22,406 nt of DNA, from the NCBI GenBank assembly GCA_964642815.1, contig CAZXSA010000057.1:1-22406 (forward strand), written 5' to 3'. The stretch comes from JAAYCU01 sp964642815. Lineage in GTDB: Bacteria > Planctomycetota > Phycisphaerae > UBA1845 > PWPN01. Below the pieces are notes generated by a model. It did no database searches. It worked only from the letters and a program-made list of their open reading frames with translations, and was not told the DNA's origin. Positions within the stretch are counted from its first letter, which is position 1. Every line of letters starts with the position of its first letter. The translations under genes and the position numbers were made by a program. This document shows positions 13,767 to 21,290 of this stretch, one piece after another.

Positions 13767-16262
13767 CTAGCGATCGAACTTCAGGTGTACTTCGTGCGAG
13801 TTTTCGCCGCCGTCTACCCCGGTCGGGAGCGGATTGTCCACCTTCAGATCCAATCCGTCTGCTTTATCCTCCGCCAGGCGCTCGTCGAAGCCTCCCCATG
13901 TCCCCGTCGTATTTCCGGGCTGGACATCGCTGTAACAGGTATCGGTGTAGGTGACCGTATCCGCAATATCGCTATGGTCCGGTGTGCCCCAGGCGCCGAT
14001 GCGGATCACCCGCTTGCCCTCCTCGGTTGAGCAGTAAAATTGCCCGGTCAGGTTGACCGTCCATTGGCGGTCCGGATGATCGATATTGAGCCGCGTGGCT
14101 TGCCCCGCGTCGCACTCAAACGGGTGCCGGTAAACGCGATAAGCGTGGTTTGTGTACAACACCGTTGCCGTTCCTTTTAGCTTTCCGGTGTTCGCTTCGG
14201 CTTCGAGGTCGATGTCCACGTGATGACGCTCTTCGGACACTTCCATCGTATTGGATGAATTGGAGTCTGAATAGTAGTGTTCGTAGCGTCTGACGTTATC
14301 GATTGTTCCGGTGATGTGACGACGGTCGTCGTTGGGATCGTACGGGTTGGTCTCTCCTGTCGTCGAGTCGACGATTTCGTCCATATTCAGGTTTTCCACG
14401 AAATCGGGCATGCCGCCACCATCGGAGTCCTGGTCGAGTTCCGGGCGGCCGGAGAGAGGGACACTGCCGTCGAGTACAAGGGGGCCCCTCCGGGCCTGAC
14501 CATCGCCGCCCCAATTGTTCACATAAAGCGCCCAGCCGTGGTTTGGATCAAACATGCTGTTCCTGATCTCATCCTTGTCCTCGATACAGTCCGAGTCCGT
14601 ATCGGTGTTATCCTTGGCGGTGCCGAAGCGCATTTCCTCGTCGAAATCATTGATCCCGTCGCTATCGCTGTCCTGCGCCAGCGTCGCCTCATCCGATTTC
14701 GGGTTGACCGCGGGGCCCAGCACCCAGTGCTCCCAGAACTCATACCGGCTCACGTCGAGGAACCCTTTGTGGGCATGCCAGGGGTCGTTGATGAAGATCT
14801 TCTGATGACCGCCCACGATGCGCCAACCCGAGATGACGACGAAATGTCCGGGCCGGAACAGGACGAGCGGCATCTCGCGGGCAATCGATTCCTGCACGTC
14901 CTTGTATAGGGCTGCGGCCGTCATGTGCTGCCTCATCACCGAAACGGTTCCCAGGGCCCAATCGAGCGACTCCTGGAGTTCCTGGGCAGTCAGGCCGCGA
15001 CCGTACATGAGGTCCCGCTCGGGTCCCGGGACACCGTGAAGCCGGGGCAGGATCTGATAGCCGATCCGATCCTGACTGAGCCGGCCCTTCTTGTAGGCAT
15101 TGATCATCGCGATCGACGCCAGGCCGCAGTTCCCGTTGTCCGCCATGTCGTTTTCATCAAGGACCGGGTGCGGCTGGTCCCATTCATGTCCTGGATCCTG
15201 ACGGTTGGACTCCAGCAGGAGCATATTAGTGTCCTTGTGCTGTTCGATCAGTGGAACGTTCAGGATCTGCCCATTGGAAACGGCCTGCTCGCGGCGGATC
15301 GCCTTGGAAGTCGTCTGCTCCTCGTCGGTCGGCACCGCGCTGTTATCCAGAACGAGCGTATGGGTGACCGAGACACCCGAGGAGGAACCGTCGGCGGCGA
15401 GAGTCTCCACCCGCCAGAAGTACTCACCAGCGGCGAGCGTTCCGCTCTGGACCGGCGGTTGCATCACGGTTTCGTTCAACAGGGTGGTCGCGAAGTTCGG
15501 ATCGGTCGAGAGCTGAACGCGATACTGCGCAGCGCCGGGAACAGGATACCAACTCAAGGTGATATCGCCCGGAGGCATCTCCATGCCGTCGAGCGGGTTG
15601 AGGACGGTCGCAACCGGCGCCGGGTTAGGCAGGCCGGGCGTGACCTCCGGCGGATCGTATGTGATCCAGTCCAACCCTCTGCTCGGCGCCGTCGAATCGG
15701 GAATGCGCCCGATCGAGGTGCCCGCTTCGAATCCCAGGGACGCTCCGCCACGGCTCACGCGTACTTCGGTCATCCCCCCACCGCCCCAACTGACGTCATC
15801 GAGCACGCCGCCGTTGTTATCGATCAACGAGACCGAGCCCTTCTGCGCCGCAAGGAAGTTCGCCGGCGAAGCGTGTACCAGCGTTCCCTCGATACCGCTT
15901 TGCCCGTCGAACTGAACGAGCACGAGTCCTCCGGCGGGCGGCTGGCCCAGTTCGGTCGGCAGCGCGAATATACCCCCGTCCTGATTGGTCAGCGAGAGCG
16001 TGCTCATGTCAATCGAGCCTTGACCTGTCTTGATCTCGACGAACGCAGACCGACCTGCGGCCGGGTTGAAGAGAACCTCATTGAGCACCGGCCTGTCGTT
16101 CGGGGGCGGCGTGGCAGGCGGCGTCGGGGTTGGCGTGGGAGTCGGCGTCGGGGTTGGGCAAGGAGGCTGCCCGCAACCGCCGCAATTCTTCTGCCCCATC
16201 ACAAAGGGCAGACTCAACAGGATCATCAACGAGATAACAATGAACCTTGCTCTTGTAGACAT
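13767..16262 (-). CDS. Secreted multi-domain protein: lamin-tail, C39-like peptidase, Ca-binding repeats
   Basis: An 831-residue exported protein. In order: signal peptide (1-23), Cys-rich CGGCGQPPC, a Pro-Thr linker (36-54), and a lamin-tail-like domain (about 57-165, VLNEVLFNPAAGRSAFVEI). A fibronectin-like domain (about 215-305, ITLSWYPVPGAAQYRVQLS) follows, then a C39-like cysteine peptidase (about 330-515). The peptidase has a complete candidate triad: C379 in DNGNCGLASIAM, H473 in PGHFVVISGW and D493 in FINDPW. Asp-rich thrombospondin-3-like repeats follow (DSDSDGINDFDEE at 531, DTDSDCIEDKDE at 554, DQDSDGGGMPDF at 610). The C-terminal 190 residues are unrecognised. ATG 16262 has AGGAG six bases upstream. 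C39-like domains cleave peptides or sit in bacteriocin exporters; no ABC transporter part is present, so this acts outside the cell. No sorting tail is seen. Confidence 0.8.
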   Translation of the reverse strand: MSTRARFIVISLMILLSLPFVMGQKNCGGCGQPPCPTPTPTPTPTPTPPATPPPNDRPVLNEVLFNPAAGRSAFVEIKTGQGSIDMSTLSLTNQDGGIFALPTELGQPPAGGLVLVQFDGQSGIEGTLVHASPANFLAAQKGSVSLIDNNGGVLDDVSWGGGGMTEVRVSRGGASLGFEAGTSIGRIPDSTAPSRGLDWITYDPPEVTPGLPNPAPVATVLNPLDGMEMPPGDITLSWYPVPGAAQYRVQLSTDPNFATTLLNETVMQPPVQSGTLAAGEYFWRVETLAADGSSSGVSVTHTLVLDNSAVPTDEEQTTSKAIRREQAVSNGQILNVPLIEQHKDTNMLLLESNRQDPGHEWDQPHPVLDENDMADNGNCGLASIAMINAYKKGRLSQDRIGYQILPRLHGVPGPERDLMYGRGLTAQELQESLDWALGTVSVMRQHMTAAALYKDVQESIAREMPLVLFRPGHFVVISGWRIVGGHQKIFINDPWHAHKGFLDVSRYEFWEHWVLGPAVNPKSDEATLAQDSDSDGINDFDEEMRFGTAKDNTDTDSDCIEDKDEIRNSMFDPNHGWALYVNNWGGDGQARRGPLVLDGSVPLSGRPELDQDSDGGGMPDFVENLNMDEIVDSTTGETNPYDPNDDRRHITGTIDNVRRYEHYYSDSNSSNTMEVSEERHHVDIDLEAEANTGKLKGTATVLYTNHAYRVYRHPFECDAGQATRLNIDHPDRQWTVNLTGQFYCSTEEGKRVIRIGAWGTPDHSDIADTVTYTDTCYSDVQPGNTTGTWGGFDERLAEDKADGLDLKVDNPLPTGVDGGENSHEVHLKFDR
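16110..16157. repeat. Pro-Thr codon repeat tract
   Basis: Encodes the PTPTPT linker of the C39-like protein. The DNA carries an exact 14-base direct repeat, GGCGTCGGGGTTGG, at 16120 and 16144. The 24-base period equals four Pro-Thr units, so slippage would change linker length in frame without breaking the gene. Confidence 0.8.
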
Positions 16263-16811
16263 GATTATCTCCTACTCAACGTAGTGGTCTATGTCCGGAT
16301 CATGAGTTGTTAACGTTCCCTCATGTAAATGCGTGAGGCACGAACACTTGAGAAAAGATCGTTGAATAATAACTTATCTTACTGCTGACATAAATGACTT
16401 ACAACAAAAAAATCCTCGCGGACGTACGAGCATGGCATTGTAAATGGCCTTTGCGACATCGGATTCGCTATTCACGATCAGAATTTACTTTCAGCGATTA
16501 TATCCATTTTCCGCTCTCTGCCGTAATGAAATGCGTATCCAGCTTGCTCGTCCATGGACGCATTTGACCGATCCACTCGGCAATCTGGGGCTATCCGCCG
16601 CCGCTTGCCGCATGGCGTACCGCCTACCGAGCAGATGCCGTTAACGTTGTACGTAAGTTATACGTAAAGTTTTAATCGCCAAATTCGGAGGATATCATGC
16701 TCATTTCCGGCTTGCTGCGTTTTCAGATTGGTTCTTGTGACAATTGGTGACGTTGTTGGACGATATATAAAAAGGAAGGCCGTATATATAAAAAAGGGTC
16801 ACTACTGATTT
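16263..16811. other. AT-richer intergenic region without a confident gene
   Basis: About 550 bases upstream of the C39-like gene. Visible structure: an inverted repeat AAATGCGT (16529-16536) with ACGCATTT (16558-16565), a direct repeat TACGTAA in the 16650s-16660s, and a repeated TATATAAAAA(A)GG at 16764-16775 and 16785-16797. A GGAGG-ATATC-ATG at 16697 opens only a 17-codon frame (MLISGLLRFQIGSCDNW). The 16444-16644 open frame has no ribosome site or recognisable sequence. Confidence 0.55.
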
Positions 16812-17228
16812 TCACTCCTTTTGGGCTTCTTTCCGGTTGGCCTCGGCGATGCGACGAAGAACTTCGCGGATCTGCTTGGCGGACCGCGGAGGTTTACCAC
16901 ATCCCCAAAAAGAACCGGCTCCAGACCGGTAAGGGTTCGTGGTTGATGGAAAAGCCGGCCTGACCATCGCCTTATCACTATACCGCGATAATAACCAGGT
17001 TAGAATGCGGATCTGTATCTTCCACCACGCGACCGATGGATTATAGGGCTCCTGAAGCAGAAATATGTGCAGGTTATTTTTTCTTGTTTCCCATTCACGG
17101 GTCAAATCGTTGCATACAGACCATGAAGGTTGATGAGGCATAAGGCCACCGCTACCTTCTCTATCCCATAACGATATTTCCCCGTTACTTATTCCAGACC
17201 ACTCTATAGTATTATACGCACGTGACAT
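16812..17228 (-). CDS. Uncharacterised open frame, doubtful
   Basis: A 138-codon frame, not recognised. Its first hundred residues look like random AT-rich translation. The last 25 or so (PRSAKQIREVLRRIAEANRK...) lie in GC-richer DNA, are charged and should be helical, so they may be the preserved end of an older gene. No ribosome-binding site precedes ATG 17228. Either a decayed gene or chance; no function is proposed. Confidence 0.25.
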   Translation of the reverse strand: MSRAYNTIEWSGISNGEISLWDREGSGGLMPHQPSWSVCNDLTREWETRKNNLHIFLLQEPYNPSVAWWKIQIRILTWLLSRYSDKAMVRPAFPSTTNPYRSGAGSFWGCGKPPRSAKQIREVLRRIAEANRKEAQKE

Positions 17229-17945
17229 GCCAGTTGGTGATGGCGGTTTCTACACCGCCTTAAGGCCGTAACCCACGACAGCTTGGAATGAACCTACAAA
17301 ACCAACCACGATGTGGTTGATTTACACCGATAATAAGCGGTCGGCCCCGGTATATCGAGAAGTCCTTCCTTTGACCTCGCTTACTTGCCCCTTCGCTCCT
17401 GTTCCACATTGCCCCGTTCCCACGGAACACCCCCGCGTGTTCTTTATAGAATGATTGTACGGTAAGCCCAAGGTATGCGAATGGGGGTGTTTTGCCATGA
17501 CAGTATCCGGATATCCTGTTCTCCAAACCGTTATCCCGGTGAATCAAGTCCGGAGCGGCAAAAAGGTAAAAGCGCCAAACGAAGCCACGGTGTCGAAAAA
17601 ACATTTTAATTCCTTATACAATAAGGAGATATAAATGATAGCGATTACTAACTTATGGGCATTATGAGCATCTGGAATGAACATCGGAGCGGAGGGGCCG
17701 ATCTGTCAACCCGCCGTGCAATTCTTCGGTTGCCTGCCTCCGCCTATCGAACACAACATGTTCGGACAAGAAGGATGCGTCAATCGCCGTTCAGGCCCGC
17801 ACCGATGTCTATGACGCATCACTATTGGCCGCCATCGAAAGCCGTGGACTATGATGGGAGGCGCATCATCTTTTGTATGGCCGCTGGTTATCCGCTCGGC
17901 CGGGGCGAGCGGCGAGCAAACCCTGTAGTGAAAGAGGTTGCACCC
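17229..17945. other. Intergenic region before the YyaL-type gene
   Basis: About 700 bases with no gene I can support. It contains CAACCAC-GAT-GTGGTTG (17303-17319) and a short octamer run (17379-17402). A perfect seven-base hairpin TCCTTAT-ACA-ATAAGGA (17611-17627) covers a strong AAGGAG (17623-17628). That site drives an ATG at 17635 with only ten codons (MIAITNLWAL) before TGA. The frame of the downstream gene is open back to 17655, but those 97 codons look non-coding. A minus-strand frame at 17260-17604 is likewise unconvincing. Confidence 0.55.
17379..17402. repeat. Short octamer repeat, second locus
   Basis: GCTTACTT at 17379 is followed by GCCCCTTC and GCTCCTGT, in the same eight-base phase and base pattern as the run at 13619-13658. 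The first unit is identical to one there. Short, so possibly coincidental. Confidence 0.35.
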
Positions 17946-20078
17946 ATGCCAACAAAATCCTCTGCCCGACCCAACCGATTGATCCACTCCACCAGTCCCT
18001 ATCTGCTGCAACATGCGCACAACCCGGTCGATTGGCACCCCTGGGACGCCGAGGCCCTCGAAAAAGCTTGCCGGGAAAACAAACCCATCTTTTTGAGCAT
18101 CGGCTATTCCGCCTGCCACTGGTGCCACGTGATGGAGCGGGAGAGCTTTGAAAACGAGGCCATCGCCGCCATCATCAACGAGCATTTCGTGCCCATTAAA
18201 GTCGATCGCGAGGAACGCCCGGACCTGGACGATCTATATATGAAGGCCACCCTTCTGGCCAATCGCGGCCAGGGTGGTTGGCCCATGAGCGTTTTCCTGA
18301 CACCCGACGGAAAACCCTTTTTCGCCGGCACCTATTTCCCACCCGACCGCCGCTGGGGCCATCCCGGCTTCAACGAAATTCTGCAAGCCATCGCCCTGGC
18401 CTGGCGGGAACGCCGTGAAGAAATCATGGCCTCGGCCGACCGACTCGCCGAGGGCGTGGCCATGATCGGTCAACTCAGCAGCACGCAGGAGCCCATCTCG
18501 CAACAGGACGTGAACCAATCCACCTTCACCTTGGCCGAGGCGTTCGACCCGGTTGATGGCGGCCTGCTCAGCGGATCGAGCAACAAATTCCCACCGGCCT
18601 TGGCCATGAGCCTGATGCTTCGCGTTTATCACCGCCAACGATGCGAAGGGAAAAGCACCCCCCTGCTGCTGGATCGGGTCGAAACAACTTTGCACAAGAT
18701 GGCCAACGGCGGCATCTACGACCATCTGGCCGGCGGTATCGCCCGATACAGCACCGATCCGAAATGGCTGGTCCCGCATTTCGAGAAAATGCTTTACGAC
18801 CAGGCCCTGGTCAGCGCTGTCTATATCGAGGCCTTTCAAATCACGGGCAACACCCGTTACGCCGAGGTGGCCCGCCATATCCTCGACTACGTGCTGGCGG
18901 ACCTGCAAGCGCCCGAGGGCGGTTTTTATTCCGCTCGCGACGCCGACAGCGAGGGCGTGGAGGGCAAGTATTACGTCTGGTCTCGCGCGGAGGTCATGTT
19001 CCTTTTAGGCGATGAACAGGGGGCGTTGTTCTGTGAATATTATGACGTGACCGAACAAGGCAACTGGGAAGGACACAATATCCTGAACATACAGCGCGAC
19101 GTGCAGACCGTGGCCAAGTTGCAACGTATGGATCTCGACCGGGCCGGCAAATTGCTGGCCGAGGCTCGGACGATCCTGTTGTCTGCCCGGTCGAAGCGTG
19201 TCCCGCCCGCCCTGGATGACAAAATCCTGACGGCCTGGAACGGCCTGATGATTTCCGCCTTGGCCCGTGGCGGCCGCATCCTCAACGACGATAAATACAC
19301 CGCCGCGGCGATCCGCGCGGCCACTTTCATCCTGAGAAAACTCAGTGTCGATGGGCGGCTTCTGCGTAGCTATCGAAATGGGAAGGCCCATATCGGTGGT
19401 TATCTCGACGATTACGCCTTTTTCATCGAAAGCCTTTTGGATCTATACGAGACCACCTTCGACCTGCGATGGCTCGGCGAGGCCGAACGGCTCAACGAGG
19501 ACACGCTTAAACATTTCTGGGATGAGCGGACGGGGGGATTTTATTTTACCGCCGACGACGCCGAGGCGCTTTTCCTGCGGGCTAGGGAAACCCATGACGG
19601 CCCCGTGCCGGCCGGGCAATCGGTCGCGATGATGAATCTGCTTCGCCTCGGATACATGCTGGATCGGCCCGATTGGCTGGAAAAAGCCGACACCCTGGCC
19701 CGCCTTTTGGCCAATCAGATGAAACACTCACCTTTCGGCAGCGAGCAACTGCTGACCGCCGTGGATTTCGCCCTCGGACCACCCCGTCAGGTAGTGATTC
19801 TCGGCCCCCCCGCCGATCCGGGCACCCAGGCGTTGCTTGCGACCGTGCATCGGGTATATGATCCCTATAGGGTTGTCCTGGTTCTCGACCCGGCTGGGCC
19901 AAAGGCCGACGCGTGGTGGCAAAAGATGCCCTTAACAAAGGGCAAGACCCTGCTGCAAGGGAAACCTACGGCCTTTTTATGCCGTAATAGCACTTGTTGT
20001 CCACCGGTCAACGATCCCGTGTCGCTTTTGCGGGAGTTGAAAACTCAACTGATGCCGCCCCCGCCGGGCGGCCGATGA
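17946..20078 (+). CDS. Thioredoxin-fold DUF255 protein, YyaL/SSP411 family
   Basis: A 710-residue protein, the family's usual size. The N-terminal thioredoxin-like DUF255 domain (about 5-165) has the CHWC motif (C57, C60) in SIGYSACHWCHVMERESF, then VDREERPDLD and GGWPMSVFLTPDGKPFFAGTYFPP. The (alpha/alpha)6-barrel, cellobiose-epimerase-like half follows, with NKFPPA (213-218), HFEKMLYDQA (278-287), and KILTAWNGLMISALA. The end has CRNSTCCPP (679-687), the Cys-rich tail motif common in the family. The biochemical role is unsettled. ATG 17946 begins the conserved N-terminus and has AGAGG eight bases upstream; open frame further upstream to 17655 lacks family similarity. No signal peptide, so cytoplasmic. 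Confidence 0.92.
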   Translation: MPTKSSARPNRLIHSTSPYLLQHAHNPVDWHPWDAEALEKACRENKPIFLSIGYSACHWCHVMERESFENEAIAAIINEHFVPIKVDREERPDLDDLYMKATLLANRGQGGWPMSVFLTPDGKPFFAGTYFPPDRRWGHPGFNEILQAIALAWRERREEIMASADRLAEGVAMIGQLSSTQEPISQQDVNQSTFTLAEAFDPVDGGLLSGSSNKFPPALAMSLMLRVYHRQRCEGKSTPLLLDRVETTLHKMANGGIYDHLAGGIARYSTDPKWLVPHFEKMLYDQALVSAVYIEAFQITGNTRYAEVARHILDYVLADLQAPEGGFYSARDADSEGVEGKYYVWSRAEVMFLLGDEQGALFCEYYDVTEQGNWEGHNILNIQRDVQTVAKLQRMDLDRAGKLLAEARTILLSARSKRVPPALDDKILTAWNGLMISALARGGRILNDDKYTAAAIRAATFILRKLSVDGRLLRSYRNGKAHIGGYLDDYAFFIESLLDLYETTFDLRWLGEAERLNEDTLKHFWDERTGGFYFTADDAEALFLRARETHDGPVPAGQSVAMMNLLRLGYMLDRPDWLEKADTLARLLANQMKHSPFGSEQLLTAVDFALGPPRQVVILGPPADPGTQALLATVHRVYDPYRVVLVLDPAGPKADAWWQKMPLTKGKTLLQGKPTAFLCRNSTCCPPVNDPVSLLRELKTQLMPPPPGGR

Positions 20079-20100
20079 TAGGTCAAGGGAGAAAATTCCA

Positions 20101-20167
20101 GGAGTATGCCCCAATACCTCGGCCCAAGGGTAAGATACCCGGATCAGGGAAATGGCCCACATACTCC
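20101..20167 (+). promoter_or_regulatory. Structured leader upstream of the duplicated-module gene
   Basis: GGAGTATG (20101-20108) pairs with CATACTCC (20160-20167). Enclosed is a GGGTA-AGA-TACCC hairpin (20128-20140). The set lies in the 111-base gap before ATG 20190 and could be an RNA structure or an operator; no T-run follows, so it is not an intrinsic terminator. Confidence 0.4.
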
Positions 20168-20189
20168 CAGATGCAACGGATGGTAGCTC

Positions 20190-21290
20190 ATGAAGCAATG
20201 TAAATTTGTTTTTTTCAGGTATCCACCGAGGCGCGTCACCGAGCAAATCGGTGTCGTTCTGGGCACGGCGATGATCCTGCTGGGACTTGTACCGCCGTGT
20301 CTCGCGCAGGCGGTCGAGACCCAGACGACCGCGGTTGGCCAACCCGGCGATCAAGGGCCCGCCTACACCAAGGTTACGCGGATCCCGGACGATGCGCTCG
20401 AACCGCGGCCCAGCACGCTGATCCTGCCCTCCGATCCACTGGGGGTGGACGAGGAACGCTTACGGCAATCCGGCGGGACGATTGGCTTTGTCCCCACCGA
20501 ATCGCATCGTCTGCCGGAAGGTTACGTGGTCGCCGGTCGCACCGGACAAATTGAGGTTGAAGATAAATGGTTGATCGCTCATTTGGATGACGCCGAGGGT
20601 CTGCCCAAGGCTCCACCACTGCGTATACTCCCGAACCGGCAACTGTCTCTGATTGAGGCTATCCTGGCCCACGCGAAAGCATCGCCAACCTTCGTGATGA
20701 CCGGCCGCATAACCGAATTCCAAGGGGTAAATTATCTGCTTTTGGATAACATCGTTGAGCAACCCAAGGCCGCCCCACCCGCGGAACCCGAAAAACCCGC
20801 GGTACCGGAACCCCCCGTGGGCGAGATGTCTTCACCGAGCCAGCCGGTCCGCGAACCCAGCCCGGAGGAGATCATCGGTGAGTTGATGAAGAAAAAACCT
20901 CTGCGCTCCGTCGTATTGCCGGGTCCGGCATCCCCCGAAACCGCGCCTGAAAGCCAGGCTCGTCCCAAACCGTCTGAACAGGCAGAAGCAGGCGCGACCA
21001 CGGATAGTCTCCGCTGGCCGGAAAACACGATGTTGATCAACCGTAGTGGACGGATCATCCCCGCCGAATCGGGCTATATGCTTTCCTTCGAGGATCAGGG
21101 CCTCAACCCCAAGGACACCCCGATACGCCTTTTGCCCAATCGTATGTTAGAGACGGCCGTCGCCCTGTCCGCCGGCGGATCGAAGGGCGTCGTCTTTATC
21201 GTAAGCGGTGAGGTTACCGCCCATCGCGGCACGAATTATCTGCTGCTTCGCAAAGTGCTGGTCCGCCGTAATCTGGGGAATCTTCACTAA
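20190..21290 (+). CDS. Secreted protein with two copies of one module
   Basis: A 366-residue exported protein with a long signal peptide (hydrophobic core GVVLGTAMILLGLV, cleavage near residue 40, CLAQA). It contains two related modules of about 80 residues. Module 1 (about 111-190) has PPLRILPNRQLSLIEAIL...TFVMTGRITEFQGVNYLLLDNIV. Module 2 (about 283-358) has TPIRLLPNRMLETAVAL...VFIVSGEVTAHRGTNYLLLRKVL. They share (I/L)R(I/L)LPNR, (V/T)F(I/V)(V/M)(S/T)G, and (R/Q)GxNYLLL. A Pro/Glu-rich linker (191-275) joins them. The family was not recognised. The stop TAA overlaps the start of the phosphohexomutase gene by one base (TAATG), so they are translationally coupled. The start has only a weak ribosome site (GGATGG). 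Confidence 0.8.
   Translation: MKQCKFVFFRYPPRRVTEQIGVVLGTAMILLGLVPPCLAQAVETQTTAVGQPGDQGPAYTKVTRIPDDALEPRPSTLILPSDPLGVDEERLRQSGGTIGFVPTESHRLPEGYVVAGRTGQIEVEDKWLIAHLDDAEGLPKAPPLRILPNRQLSLIEAILAHAKASPTFVMTGRITEFQGVNYLLLDNIVEQPKAAPPAEPEKPAVPEPPVGEMSSPSQPVREPSPEEIIGELMKKKPLRSVVLPGPASPETAPESQARPKPSEQAEAGATTDSLRWPENTMLINRSGRIIPAESGYMLSFEDQGLNPKDTPIRLLPNRMLETAVALSAGGSKGVVFIVSGEVTAHRGTNYLLLRKVLVRRNLGNLH

Noticed and set aside
14925..16313. 462-codon open frame on the plus strand
   Set aside because: It is antisense to the C39-like gene, has an Arg/His-rich product with no recognisable domain, and starts without a ribosome-binding site.
17260..17604. 114-codon minus-strand frame
   Set aside because: No ribosome-binding site or domain, it crosses a palindrome and the octamer repeat, and its composition looks like translated non-coding DNA.
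17655..17945. 97-residue N-terminal extension of the YyaL-type protein
   Set aside because: The sequence does not look coding and family members begin near the ATG at 17946, which has its own ribosome site.
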